64,000 nt of DNA from Yponomeuta sedellus (GCA_934045075.1 OW203734.1:6950516-7014515); one strand, 5' to 3'; shown: positions 23,301 through 38,300, counted from the first letter of the stretch. Numbers and translations are program-made. The notes: generated by a model from the sequence alone, not told the origin.

Positions 23301-26300
23301 AATTACAGTGACAACAGTTACAAAAGAAGAGGTACAATTGGCGGCCTTATTGCTGATAGCAATTTCTCCCAGGCAACCTTAAATCGGAAAGATTGCTGAA
23401 GGAGAAATTGAGACGGGTAGTACAGGAATAGTGTTTATGTAAATAGTACTGTTACAATCTGGAGACGATGACGATGACTTCGCCTTAGATTGAGGTAAGG
23501 CAATGTGTAATAAAGAAAAAACAAATTTTAAAACCTTTACTAAATAATAATTTTTTTCATGGATGGATTAGTGCGAAATAGGGCATTTTAGATGGTCCTC
23601 TTTATTTTCAGTTGAGCAAGGCGCCACTTGTCACAATTCCAAAGAAACAACGAATAAAATACATAATTTCCCTTCTGTCTACTATACAAGAACTATTTAT
23701 TCATTTTCTCCAAATCGCCAAGGTTGCCCACCCCAAATTATATTTTCCTGTTTTTCATGACATTCTGGTTTACCTTACCTGCGTACGGGAATTTTTAGAA
23801 CAACAAAGACTAATTGATTGTTTTGCGTGGAAGTTATTCTATGGTTGATTGTACCCAGGCTACAATATTGGAATGCACTTAAACCTCTCGCTCCAAGATC
23901 AATGCACCCTTCGGTTCCATAAATAGCGGCGACACTGCCGGCCTTCATACCAGCCTTATTCCACGAGGGACGGATCTTAATCCTTATTAGCATAAACGTA
24001 AGATTTACCTTTAGGTAAAATGCCATTTGAATATTTCATAACCCAAAGGTCACGGAAAATAACCCAGACTTCGGTGATCGCGATGTTAGGTTAAGGATGA
24101 TGAATGGATGTTCCAATGTCAGATCAGAGTGCTTAGTGCGAGTTCGACAGATCCAATCGAATAACTTTACTACCGCGTTAATCGAGCATTGAGTAGTGAG
24201 TATGAGTAAGTTAACCGTTCGAACTGGCAAAACGCTGTCACAGTACAACTCGCACTCGCGTTTATTCGTGTTTTGGCTGGTAAACGTGTTCACTTCTCAA
24301 CGTAAACCATTACAACTCGCACTCAGCAATTTTAATTTCCATACTTGTCTCTAGGTGGCGCTTCCTCGATGCCAAAGAAATCTGAGTTTACGTTAACGCG
24401 ATCGAGTAGTTAAAAAACTCGCACTAAGCACTCAGCAGTTTATGCTATGCCCAAGAAGTAAAGATTAAAATATTTCCTCTCGTTAATTTTCAGAATTTTG
24501 TGTAGTCATTTTTGTAGTTTTGCATTAGGTTAGAGCTATTCTGATCTTTAGTACAATAATTTGTACCAAGTCGATACTCATAGAAAGCGTTTCTCAATTC
24601 AACCGTTTACCAACTCACTTTACAAAAGATGTTGTAAATATTCTCCTATCAGCGCTGGCATTATTTTTTGTGCACCGGAGCTGTATTGGATTCGTTCTGG
24701 TAATAAATAATTTCGAAGTTTCGATATCAACCCATTTATGTCCCCACTGCTGGGGCACAGTTCTATTCCTGCATCGCACAAAGATTAGGCCCTACTCCTT
24801 AACGGCAGGGCACTTAACGTGCCTTGCGAAGCACGACAGCGCTCGGAAAAATGCCACTAGCGGTAGTCACGGGATGGTCACCCATCCTGCACCTGACCGC
24901 GCCTGTTGTTTGTTTAACTAAAGTGAATTATTCCAATCACTTGGTTCGACTAGGCCACGAATGATAAATAATTTATTTATTAATATTATAAATTTTCAAA
25001 AATATTGCTCTCTTTTACCTCCAATCAATCCGACTAAACGATTTATTTTAGGCAGTGCGTATCCAGTTGTTACCTGCAACTTTTTTTATGATATCTCTCC
25101 ATCTCATTTATATCTCGTATTTGTTGTCTCATTTGTTCCCTTTCAGCACCTTTGGCTGCTACAACTCTTTTGTTCGCGACTTCCCTATCTGCCCAGATAG
25201 CCCTGAACAAATTAGTTAAAGAACTAGAGATATTAATCCTGAAACGTGAAGTAAAACGAAGAAAGAAAGTACCTTTATATTATAACAAAAACACCACAGA
25301 AACAAAATAAACAGTAACTTATATAATATGAACAACAACAGAAAGAAAACTTAATACAAAACGAACATAGATGTAGCCTGTGGTGTGTCTAAGTTGCCTC
25401 AAAAGCCAGCTGACTCAGCATTACACTAAGGGAGTGAGCCCTCAGTGCTGATATTCAGTCAGTGCCAGCGTATCATAGTGTCTAACCAAGCCCTTATTTC
25501 CGCAGCTTTCCCCCTACCAGTAAGCAACACAAGCCGCCACCATGGACGCGATCAAGAAGAAGATGCAAGCGATGAAGCTGGAGAAGGACAATGCGCTTGA
25601 CCGCGCCGCCATGTGCGAGCAGCAGGCCAAGGACGCCAACCTTCGCGCCGAGAAGGTATGCGACCTCTTTTCTTTAGACATCTCATCAGAGATTACTCCG
25701 AGAAAGTAATGCGACCTCATTTGAAATTCCATTGCACCAGCCAGCACTTTTCTTCATAGAGGTCCACATCTCGAAGAAGGTTCGTGACCTCTTTTTGTTG
25801 TAGACGAAATTTTCTTGATGGCCATGTTAAAAATTTGACCTGATTCTGACACGTCATTAGAATCTCTGAGAAGTTATACTCGTTTTCTTCGTTTCTTTCG
25901 AAGTTTGATAGGATCGGCATGGCAACCCTCGACGCACGGTCATAATAAAAATTTACCTGGTTCGCAGGTAAATTTTACTGTGTTAAAATTAAATTAACCT
26001 ACTGCAAAAAAGATACGTCCTTCTTTGTTTGAAGTCTGTTAAAAATATATTATTTATGATTTTCATCAATTCTTTACCCCGATGTCTCATTTCGTTAATT
26101 CTTTTTGTTAATCTTTTAATTTGTTGGGTACCTCTAGGACCATAGATTGGTCAATATCTGTTGATTGGTAAGATCGATGAAAAAACATCGAACTCCTCGT
26201 TTTAGTGCGTGATTTTCTTAAAGTAGATTTGTTTTAAATAAAAAAAGCTTTTGACATCTTATCAGAGATCACGTTCAGAAGCTATGCGACCTCTTCACAT

Positions 26301-29300
26301 CAACATTTCCAAAATATGCCTGTTTATCGCTAAATTGTGGTACGCCATAGCATTGAGCAGGCTTATACCGGGTATGAATGAAGTTTCATCGTCATGTTTA
26401 CGTAGCACAAAATTGCGTTTAATTAGGTAGAACTTACCTACAGGTTAAATTAGCTTTACCATCAGTAAATCTTTTAAAATTGACGTTTATTTTAACTTGT
26501 GACGTTCATTACGTCGTAGTTTCGGTACTATTATGAATAAAACATTTTTAAACTTTGTTCCCAAATACATAGATCTATATTGTATTTTGTGCATGTTTCC
26601 ACAAACCTTTAAAATTCCTTAAGTTAAATGGTAAAAAGTCTCGGTGAACTCGTCACGGTCAAGGCCTTTTATAAACTTTACTAGCTGTGTCCTTTGGTGT
26701 TACCCGCGGTTTAGTAGGGAAAACAAATTGTCTATTAACAGTAAGTGCTATTTTCCCGCAATAAAACGTAGCCTATGTGTTCATCCAGGGAATCGGCTAA
26801 CTCCATACCAAATTTTATTAAAAGCGCTCCCGCCGTTTAGACGTGAAGAAATAACAAACATACACACTAACAAACTTTCGCCTTTATAATATTATTAGTG
26901 TGATGTCATGTTAGGACGACTCAATGATAATCAATCAAACCTAGGACAATTTATTGACCGAAATCCGGATTAACTTACTTGATATTTTGTCGGTAGAATC
27001 CCATAGGACAATTTAGGTAATTATTATTTTGGAGTAATTGTAATAATGTTTTAAAACATGCAAATATTTTTGTATTTTCTTGTTTTAATTACATACATTT
27101 TATTCCTATAAGATAATAAGTCCTGATACAATCTGTTAGCTTTAAGAATATATCCGATTCTATCGGATAGAATCGGATATATTCGGAAATATCGGAACTA
27201 ATGTGACACTTAATTCTATAATCAGCCCACATCAACCCACTGCTGGGCATAGGCCTCCTTTTTATTGCGCCATTCCTCACGGTCCTGTGCTAACCTGATC
27301 CATCTCTGGCCCGCAACCCTCACGATGTCGTCTGACCATCCTGTCGGTGGTCTGCCTACCAACCTCCTTCCCTCCCTTGGTCACCACTCCGATACTGTCC
27401 TGGTCCACCGGCCGTCTTCCCTTCTAGCCAAGTGCCCATCTCCACTTTAAGTCTGTGATCCGCTCACCAACGTCTTCGACCTTGGTTCTTCAACGAATTT
27501 CTACGTTGGGTACGCGGTCCACAAGCGATATGCCCGGAGTGCTTAGTGCGAGTTTGACAGATCCAATCGAATAACTTTACTACCGCGTTAATCGAGCATT
27601 GAGTAGTGAGTATGTGTAAGTTAACCGTTCGAACTGGCAAAACGCTGTCACAGTACAATTCGCACTCGCGTTTATTCGTGTTTTGGCTGGTAAACGTGTT
27701 CACTTCTCAACGTAAGCCATTACAACTCGCACTCAGCAATTTTAATTTCCATACTTGTCACTAGGTGGCGCTTCCTCGATGCCATAGAAATATGAGTTTA
27801 CGTTAACGCGATCGAGTAGTTAAAAAACTCGCACTAAGCACTCGGCATGGCACGCTCCATCGCTCTTTGTGCAACTTTTATTTTGTGCATATTTTGCTTG
27901 GTGAGCGTCCATGTTTCCGCACCGTAAGTAAGTATGGGCAGGACACATTAGACACTTAATTAAATAAACTTAATAAGAAAAGTCTTATACAGGGCAGGAA
28001 GTAGTATAACACTCGTGTGCTTTGGGCGAAAACCGATGCCTACTCTAGAGTCCGAGGTATATTCTGATAGCTAACAGACTGTATATGTACTCATAATTTC
28101 ACATCTTGCTTGAAAACTGTTGGAAAACAAGATATATTTTGTTTCTAGGTAAACTTCCCTCACTTGCCCCTTTTTTATCATTTTAACCAGAACTAAACTA
28201 AGTTATATTATTAAGTATGGAAACAGGCGTTACTTTGCGGAAATCCATAATAGCAGTTAGAGTAATCTAAAATGGTCAATCTAAAATGAGTATATGCATG
28301 TAAATATTAAGCATAAACAAGCTGGTCCCAAAACAAAATACCAATAGTGACCAGACAAGGATACCACAAATACGGAAAATTATCGAGGCTGAGGCCATTT
28401 GTACAATAATTTTATTTACCTGTACAAATGGCCTCAGTCTAGGTGGGAGCCGTTGTACTTTAATTTTAAAATACCGCAGGCCCCACGGAACTGGTACTCA
28501 GTTCTTGTTAATCAAGCACGTCACCGTAACACCAACGGGGCAGTCATCGTCAGCCGTTGGCATCCAATCATGGGCATTATAGACCACTTCATTTCAAGAG
28601 TAAGCCCTTAAAAACTACAAGTCTATAAAGCATTAATTTTCCCAAACAGGCCGAAGAGGAAGCGAGGTCCCTGCAAAAGAAGATCCAGACCATCGAAAAT
28701 GACCTGGATCAGACCCAGGAGTCCCTCATGACCGTCAACGGCAAGCTGGAGGAGAAGGAGAAGGCTCTGCAGAACGTAAGTACATGTCTGGTTGATGACC
28801 GGTCCCTGTAGCCTGAACCTAGCTACCCAACGCAAGCACCGCGATGTACGAAAAACAAGTGTTTCAATTTTTTACTTCTACTATACCGGAAGTTGGAAGA
28901 TAATGTCTCCTCTTCTTTGGGTGATGGGTACATATATTTTTGAGGACATCTGTTAACGATTTGAGTACCAGCCGAGCGCGAACTAAAAGTAAAGACCGCA
29001 GAGTTGCTTGGCACCAATGTCGGGCACCCGAAGTGTGTGCTTGGGATCTAGCTAATCCATGTCCGCTCATGAGCCTCAAGTTAGTAATGGTATTAACAGA
29101 CGATCGAACTTGATACAGACCGAACAGAGGATTGGGCGTACCATCCGACCGAGCGAACACGAAATAGTACTAATTATGTTCGGCAGACAACTTTCCATAC
29201 TAACGGATATGGCATGGAACGTACCGAATCCACTATGCGTCCCGTGTCTAATTCGATCGTCTGTTAATAGTATTAGTTATTCAAACTTAAAATTTCCGCT

Positions 29301-32300
29301 CTTTGCCTCAAAGTTGAACATTGTAGGTAACAAGGTTTAACTAGGATTCCAGCCAGCATATCTCTTTCTAGAAAGCAGTGCTTTGGTATAACTGCAGGCA
29401 GGCCTCGTCAAGGGATCTCAGTGTCCAATTGCGGAAACAGACCAGGAATCGCCCCAGAATCCCTTCACCATATACTCTCCAAACCAGCTTCCTCTCGCCT
29501 TGCTTATGCAGGTGGGGATGGTAACGCTCTGTGACGTTATGTATCATACGACTGCCTAAAAAAGGAAGAAGAAACATTTATTATAAAAACAGTACACGCG
29601 CCACAATAGCAAAAATAAAATAAAACCGAAAATAAAAATCATACGAAAATCAGTAGAAGGAAAACAAAGATCACAGGCGGCGTGTCACTACTATTATAAA
29701 TTGCAGCTGACTCAGCAGTATGCTGATGGGCAAGCCTTCAGCGCTGGTTTTCAGTTTGTGGCAGAGACCCTGCGAGCGTCACAGATCGCGGTGTGGTACA
29801 ACCATGAAGGAATAAATCCCTTATTTATAAGGTATTTATTTTTAAGGTATTTATATTTATTTAAAGGAATAAATACCTTATTTATAAGGTATTTATTCCT
29901 TCATGGTTGTACCACACCGCGATATGTGACGCTCGCAGGGTCTCTGCCACTAACTGAAAATCAGCGCTGAAGGCTTGCCCCTCAGCATACTGCTGAGTCA
30001 GCTGCAATTTATAATATGATATAAGGCTTATATAATATTAAGGAGGGTGATGTTTAAATGTATGTTTTTATTCCTCAAATTTTAAATGCTCTCTTGTGAC
30101 AATTGTATGTTAAATAGCGGCACACAACTCTTCTCTCAGAGCGAAAATGGGTTTACGTACTCGTACCACCCGTGACTTCAGAGAGTTAGCAATTTCAATC
30201 AAATGGTGTAAATACTCGTACCTTAGACACTCCGCTCCGGATTCTTTATTAGGTTTTCCATTATACCGGCTTACCAAAAAGTTTTGGTTGCCAAGGGTTT
30301 TCTTTAAGACTGTTTATAACCTTAAATTGATCCTGTTAATACAAAATTTAAAATCAACTAATGCTTGCTTTTTTGCGATCGATTTTTTTGAGTTGATATT
30401 AACAATATCTAGTTTAGAACCAATTTGACAGTTCTATAACAAGTATTCTATCAATGACTCTAATTTTCTGGGTGCGTCTTGTTAGTCGTTACACAGTCTA
30501 TACCCTATTTATAGAAGCTTGAGACAAAAGGTAAACACAGAAATAGTGATTCTCAAACTTTTATCGGAAGAAACAGCACGCTCGCGTCAACAAGTTGGGA
30601 GAATGAAAATGGCGGCTATAACCCGAACGAAGTTAAAGTCTTTCAAATTAGAACGTTTGCATTACATTACATCTTTAATGAGCAGTGTTATAATACGTTC
30701 AAAATTTGTGAAGCGCTGACTTTTTGGGTTATTTATAGTGCCATAATTCTATTAAAAAGTTATGTACTAAAATAAAATTTATATAAAATGCATTATTTAC
30801 CAAAATATGAAAACTAAATGTGATATTTATTTTTTTCAAACATAATATATTTTTACGATACTTTTAATAATCAATGTCGATTTTTTTAATTTTATTTCTG
30901 ATTAATAACAAACTTGGCATAATAAATTACCCTTTCTATTGTTTGTTTACCTTTTGTCTCAAGCTTCAATAAATAGGGTATAGGTAATATAATTATTTAT
31001 AAGGCATCGCCGAATACGACAAAAAAACACCCGAAGGAAATGTTGTCAATCGTTTGTCTTGCGAAATTAAGTTCAGCTTGTAATAAGAAATTTTCTCAAA
31101 TTCGAAATTAGCACTTGGGTATTAAGATAATATGCATATAAAATGTAAATGCATTTGTTAATACGACTGATAGACCTTGGCCTATTGCCAGGTATCACTA
31201 AAGTAACCAATTAGAAAGGTAGATGGGTAGTCGCCCTATTTAACGTAATCTATTTCGATAAGCCGGTCTGAAATATACACAGTCACAACCTTCAGTTAAT
31301 CAATTGGTCTAGTGGGTCCTCAAAAGTCTACTGGATATTGCCCTCTAGAAGTAGTTACATGTCCTACAAGCCTGGCCATCTCATCCAGCAGCCATCATCA
31401 CGGGATATATGCACATCGAGCTTGTAGATGTATCTACGGTTTCTGCTGCTAAACAACCTAGTTTTTTTTTTGAGTTTAAATGCGAATTGATTAGTGTAGG
31501 TAGAAGATTCATAAAAAAACATGCATGTGTAGCGGAATCCCGCGCAGTAGGGGGGCTGCGGCTGCGTTCCGCGGATGTTATTTTCGGCCACGCCGCCTAA
31601 TATGGGCCCGGTGCCAGCTCCCGGCGAAAATAGACCAGCCACACGCCCCGGCCACGCCGCGATATAGGTGACGTTTAACACGAAAACATTTTAAACATTT
31701 TGTTATTCGGTGTTTTTTTGTCTTCCGGTTGTGAGTGTTTTTGTCGGTTGGTGTCATCGAACGTTGAACTGAGGTCGTGAATGGAGCGTCAATTGTTTTT
31801 TCGCTGTTGACACTTTTTAAATCATGACTTTAATTTAAAGTTCGAAATTCAAATGTTGTTCGAACATTCCCGCCCTTTGTAAACGATGAATGAAACCGCG
31901 ATGTCGGTAAAGCAGTGCGCCGATAAACAAAAGATGGCGGTGTAGGCGCGAGGGCAGCGCCACTCGCGGGCTGGCATCGCAACCACCAGTCAATATGGCG
32001 GCTCACTGAGCCAGCGCGGCCGGAGCGCGCGGAGTACAGAAATGTCCGCGTCGGCGCCCCACGCCCACGGGCGCACCCCCGTGCGGCGCAGGGGGCACCA
32101 ACACCACCCGCGGCTGAGGGGAGACCGCGTGCCCGCACCCAACACCCCCACAAACGACGATCCGTCCAAAAAAGTGACCTTAGACAGTAAAACAGACAAT
32201 GTTGTGCCTTGTGTCAATAGTGTTAGTGAATCTCAAGTGACAAGGACGAATAGTGACGATGCGCTTTCGAATCGGACCGCGAACGAGGACGCTAAGAATG

Positions 32301-35300
32301 CAAATGACGAATTCGATATTCGAACGACGAGCGCGGAATCGCGCGAAAGTTCAGACGATGAGGTTACAATCAAGGAAGAGAGATCCGCGGGAGACGGCGC
32401 CGAGGTGACTTCTGTGCCCTCAGACGTCTCCGATGACGACCCAGAGACCGCAGAGTTAGCCAGGCTCAGATGCACTAGCGTATGCACAGAGATCTTGGCC
32501 GAAAGAGAAAACAGACGAAGACGGAGATGTGCTGACTATCCCGGTCTGGCATTCGGAAGTTCAATATTTTCTTCAGACACAATGATGAAATTTTCCATCA
32601 TCAAGAATGAGTTACAGAACATAAAGAACACGGCGCTGCGAAGGGTAACGTCCTTAGTTATTTGACTTCTAGTTAGTGTGGGTGATGGGGGCGTGGACCA
32701 ACTGCGCACTGAAAACTATTTTTAATCACGTTCGGAGAATATGTTGCTTCTTTGCGCGAGCTCATCTGGCACGCCGCGATCAGCTGAGCGGTTGACGTTT
32801 CGTTTGACATGTTTACGCTGATAACTACTAGCGTGTCCGCGAGATGTCGTTACTAGCCGATTCGCTGTTCGCTCACGTAGTTGGTCCTTTACCTCAAAAT
32901 CCTTCCATTTGGAAATAATTTTGTTTTTCTCTAGTTCTTACAATACATCGGCAGTGTTTTCCAGACCAGCAGTCAATCTAATTTATTCTAAAACATAAGT
33001 GGTCTTGCACATACCTTAGGCAGATAAGTTAATGTTTATTCAATAACATTGGAGCGCTAATAGATAAGATCGAACGACTTCTCTCCAGTACCACTCGTAA
33101 TCAAGACCTAATTTGACCTACATATTCTGAATAAAGCTATTTTGCACTATAATATTGTTTCCACTCAGACAACAACTTTAGTAAAGTAGAGTGTACCTAA
33201 AACGTTACATTACGCACAGTGACATCACTTTCTTAAATTACTCATGACAGTTACCAAAAGCCTGAAACGAACAATCGAGTCAAATGGACGAATAATGTAC
33301 ACGAGCATGATTATGATTACTCAACAATTGTATGCAGGCGTTCAAGAAGCAGAAAGTTTTGCTATCAGCCTCAATGATTTTCTTGTTACTTATAAATTCA
33401 TATTATGTACATCACCAATGTTTCCTGTATCGATTACTTCTACAAATTTTTAACGAGATACGCAAAAGTAGCTGCAGGAAAGACAGCCAAATTATATTAT
33501 GATGGCTATACTGAAAATGGCGAGTTGACCAAAAACGGATTGTGAAAACTTTTGTCACACCAGTCATGAATATCATTTTTCCTGTGATGAACAACAACTC
33601 AATGCTGTGCTCCAGAAAACTATGAAAAGTAATTATTATTATTATTATTATTAATACTTTATTGCACCATAAAATTGTACAATGCGGCGAACTTAATGCC
33701 ATAAGCATTTAATGTAATTCTTGCTCGATTTCATTCAGAATCACAAGGAACTCGAATAAATGGTCTTAATCAGCACCCTATATATTATGGTCATGTTTAT
33801 TACTCATTGCATAGGGCAGCTGACATGCAACCGTTTCTGATAGCCAGGCTGATTGAAGATTGTGTCCAAATATGGGTTTACTTAACGTGCGGCCTCGACT
33901 TGACCAACTGGTCGCCATATGGCTCACGATTGATGGACATCATACCTACCTACTTTCTACTAATTGTAAATGTGAATGCAGTCTTTGTGCAAATACTGAA
34001 CGATTGCCAATCCTCGTAATCACGATTTAGCAGAATTAATAATTGAATGTGTGGAAACGTTTCAGTTCGTTAAGTAATTTTTGGAGGAATTCTTAAATAA
34101 CGCTGCTAATTTGACCGATTTTCTGCATGAACACGACGTAAACTGGAAAGTTAAAAGAAGGTCAAGCAAATCAAGTAGGTTGGTAACTTACTTATAAAAG
34201 GTGGTATGATTCAACTGAGTGACGATTGAGCTCTAAATTTAGAAATTTTACAGAGTTATCTGTGAAAAGTAAATCATGAAAACAATAAAAGTCGTAAAAG
34301 TTTGGATCACATTTATTTCACAATATGACTAAGTTTTCCGCGTTATTTCCACTATCGACTTCCAAATTATATCTACTTATTTTGACTCCAAGTATCGAGT
34401 GGTGATTCTTATCTCTGCGTCTGCGACAGATTCAAGTGTTGGTCATCACCCGTGAGTGAACAACGAAACTAACGGAATTTGAAAACAGCCGCATACTTTC
34501 CTCATGACGTCACCACAAATTCAGTGTATCATCTCAACTGAAGATATCACCAAGTGGCTCCGTGTTACGATTTAGTTCCACGAAATAGATGCAGATGGCA
34601 GCACTAGTTATTCGTGCTAATTTCAAAGTTAATTTATCGTAACAACATATAATTTAAATAATTCATCGTTTTTTTAACTTTGTAAATGGATAATTCATAA
34701 TCATTATCGAAGTACTCCAAGTAGGTATATATATCATTCAGATGTAATATTTTTGTTCCCTGACAACAGTAATTGCAATACCGGTATACCTTCACTGTAT
34801 GTTTTTGGAACTCTCCGACTGGTTGTTTCCCATGAACAACAATAAAGGAAGGGTCATCAAAAGCCCTCAATTAAATAACAATGCCTTACCTGATACATAC
34901 AACTTCCTCTTTAAAGTTAGTCAACCGTATTAAGTTTTCCGTTTCGGGGATAAAAAACAGGCCTATATCCGATCAGTCGTCAACAGGTGGTGCTAGTGGT
35001 CGTACGTTTGTCTTTGTCGATTCACTTGACGTGACGTTAGCCGTGTGTCGCTGTCAAAGAATTTAGTGAAGGAAGGAATATCATGTTTTTTATAATATTG
35101 TGAAACAAATAAGTACATTTATTTACGTGTGCTGTAAGAGTATTTATCGTTGTTGTCTGTTGCATCGCGACCGCGCCCTTCGAGTCACTGATAAAGCTGC
35201 AGCGTCTAGGTCACTGGCGGCCATTTTCTTCGCCGGCTGTGTTCGATTCGGGCCGAGCCCATCTCCGCGATACGAAGCAATAACGAGCTCCGCTCTGAAC

Positions 35301-38300
35301 TCAGTTGGCATTTTCGCGAGCGCAGCGGAGGTGTCCTTAGATTTTTTAGTTTTTAATCGGCCCATTTGACATAGAAAAGTGCAAAATGACGGCCAACATG
35401 CAACAAGGAACGATCCTGGATGTGTTGAAGAAAAAAATGCGCCAGACAAAAGAGGAAATGGAGAAATATAAGGACGAGTGCGAGGAATATCACAAACGTT
35501 TACAAGTGGAAATAATGCGGAGAGAAGAAGTAAGAAATTGTGCTCATTGCTGTGTTCTGTGAATTTCCAGTTCGTCTGTGTATTTACTCCTGTGTATAAC
35601 AAGATGTGGAAGTTAGTAGCTCCTGTAGTATCTACCTATGTAGTGAGTAATGTCCGGCCATAGTTAGAGGTGTGCTCGGCAACGTACGCATAACTTCGTC
35701 TCGCTCCCTCGCGTATCGCCTGTACGTCCTAAAGGGAGACGGCGAACAATTATTATTTTTTATCGACTCGTAACTTTAGTGATGCTCTCAAAACCGTAAA
35801 CGTGATGTCGACAGTGCCAGTGTTACCGAAAAGTACAATTGGGATGCGAATGATCCGTGGAAACGTTTTGGGCAATAATCGGATGGTCCGCAGGTACCGG
35901 TTTTGGTTACACGTAACAGGTTTGATTGTGGCGGAGGTCGAGTACCGGTCTTTAGTAGCACATGTGGAGTAGCGCCGGGAGCCGAGCGTGAAGGCACCCT
36001 CCACACGCATTCTAGGACCCTTAGGACCTTCGGCGCCGCTTAGGCGTGTCTTAGCTGTTATCATCGCATGACGTAACGCGACATCCACAATATGCCACTT
36101 GTATCCTTCGATGATTCCACTTGATAGGTAGATTCTGATAAAGCTGTTAACAATAGTCATGTTTTAATCACAAATGTCTAGTTTCGGGAAGCAATATCCC
36201 ATCGGCAGAATTATTTCTAACGTTTCTCACGTTTTATTAAAGTTACGGCTTATCGTTATATCAATTTTTTGATAAGAAACGCCTTAATCAAAGAAGATAA
36301 GGGACGGTGTGCGTTAAAGTATAATTCATGTGTACTTGCATGATATACTTTAAATTGTAATGGATGTAGCTGAGATTGAAATTATGGGAAGTACCTACGT
36401 GGAAGATCCAAAAAGCAAGAATAAGCGTGGGCGTGTAATAACATTGGAAGCCGGCAAACATGACGTGGTTGTCTAAACAGTGATTGTTATGAGGTCAAAC
36501 CTTAACTCAAGATGGGCATTCATACACGCACGGCTGCTACTCGATCACGGTTTATGGTCATTGTGATAGACCGAATAATTTAGTGACTATGGCCAGATTG
36601 GTAATGGTGCTAATTGAACTTGTATTTCTGGTATAATTTGAATAGGTATTCGCAATCTGACTGAGTCTACTCAATTTTTTAAAACTCCACCCGAAATACT
36701 GAGATTCCTCATGTATATTGTCGATAGTCTTAAAGAATTTGCTTATCACAAAAAAAAGTTAAGACACTGTCGATGATGACTCATCGAAAGAGTTTCACAA
36801 GCTGTTGACGTCTATGCGCTCATGGGTTTTAAAATTAATTCATAGTTAATGATCTAAAGTTGAATATAGCTGAGAAGAGATTGGCCAAAAAAATCAAATA
36901 GTGTCATTGCTTCTCTAGGCCGCTCTAGGGAATTGCCACCAAAACGAAACAGTCACGCACGATCAATGAATCGTACTCGATAATCGCCTGTCCCTTCCGT
37001 AAATTCTACAATACCGATGCCGTTGGGCTTGGACTCTCATTGTGAGCCATTATTTCAATGCCAAACAATGCACCTAGCCCTTTATACCGATCCCTGCAAG
37101 CCTCGAACAATGCTTCGGATTGACCAGCTCCAAAAAAGGTACACTAAACGCCAATGGGACGTGACGGGAAATTGATGAAGGTGTAGAAAAGTTATACACT
37201 ATTGGAAAAAAATTAATATATCTCAGAATACATAAACTCATATTCTCAATATGGCTACTAGCTAGCTAAACTATGATGTCAAGTGGCCTCTTGCAAGAAA
37301 TATATGGAAAAAGGGAGAATTTGTTCTAAAATTTCAAGACAAACGCTTGAAATACATTTTATCTGAATCCGCTACTAACGCCTTCTACGAACAAGGTGTA
37401 GAAAGTACGAAGAGATTCTATTCAAAAGACCTTTTCAACACATTTTGTTAAAATCTATTAGGTGACTACGGATTCATTAATAATGCTTTTCATGCTAAGG
37501 CTGTTTGTAAAAATGACAAGTTTACTGACCTCTCTAGTGGAGAAGCTTAACAAGCGGCTAATAATACCTTCTAAATAAAATATACGTCAGAGTCGGTTAT
37601 TCGCGCCAAGTTCAAGGCGACTAGCCAGACATGATTATTACCAAAGACGATCAACGACTAATAACGGATTCTACGAAATAGTGCCTGCAGGCATTCGAAT
37701 ACATAGAAAAGAAGACTAAATTACATCTGCAGGTACCTTCCTAGAGAATTTACAAGTCTTGGTTCATTACCTATGTAAGGAACAGATAAAGTACTTTTAA
37801 TAAACCTGGGTAGTGTCTCTTGGTACGATCCTGATAAATCTTTTCTACACACACAATTTGGGTACTTGTTACAAAGCGACACTGAAAACGCGGTTGTGCC
37901 TTGTTATCCATTTATTCAATCAATTTTATAAATACCAGCTAGTCAAGACCTCAGACATTACTATTAAAAGAAATTATAACCATGAAGCGCAATCGATTAT
38001 CAGACGCATACTCGAGATTAACGATACACATAGCGACTACGTTAATTGCTTTTAAATGCGAGATAATGCACCATGAAATTGTCTTCCGGCTGTATCTCTA
38101 GTCCAACACCGTACTTTACGCTCTGAAATTCTACTTTTATTCCGCGCACATTATGCAAGCGACCAAATCTATTATTAGCGCTTATGTGTCGATTACGTCA
38201 CAGGATCAACGAGGAGTGAAACTGGGACTTGTCGCTTCCTCACGACAAGGACGTTCGGTCTGATGTCACACGTTTTAATGCAGTCGCTAAGAACATGTAG

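Larger units (their letters stand above)
20317..25520. other. Tm1 intron 1 (repeats listed separately)
   Basis: Contains a CCAAT-bearing block at 20770-20900, a perfect 21-bp-arm inverted repeat, a 305-bp MITE and a 5S-like SINE. No other coding exon recognised. Confidence 0.4.
25656..28649. other. Tm1 intron after exon 1a
   Basis: Holds the repeats at 26672-26905 and 27110-28085. Otherwise AT-rich with no recognised exon. Confidence 0.4.
28776..31690. other. Intron with two MITE-type elements
   Basis: Upstream of the alternative promoters. Carries the foldback at 29692 and the TA-flanked MITE at 30501. No coding exon recognised. Confidence 0.4.

Noticed and set aside
35144..35602. 152-codon minus-strand frame
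   Set aside because: Overlaps the cytoplasmic Tm1 first exon and its GC-rich promoter in antisense; no domain recognised.
35753..36160. 135-codon minus-strand frame
   Set aside because: No recognised domain; probably a repeat or chance frame in GC-richer intron DNA. Kept only as a remark in the intron entry.
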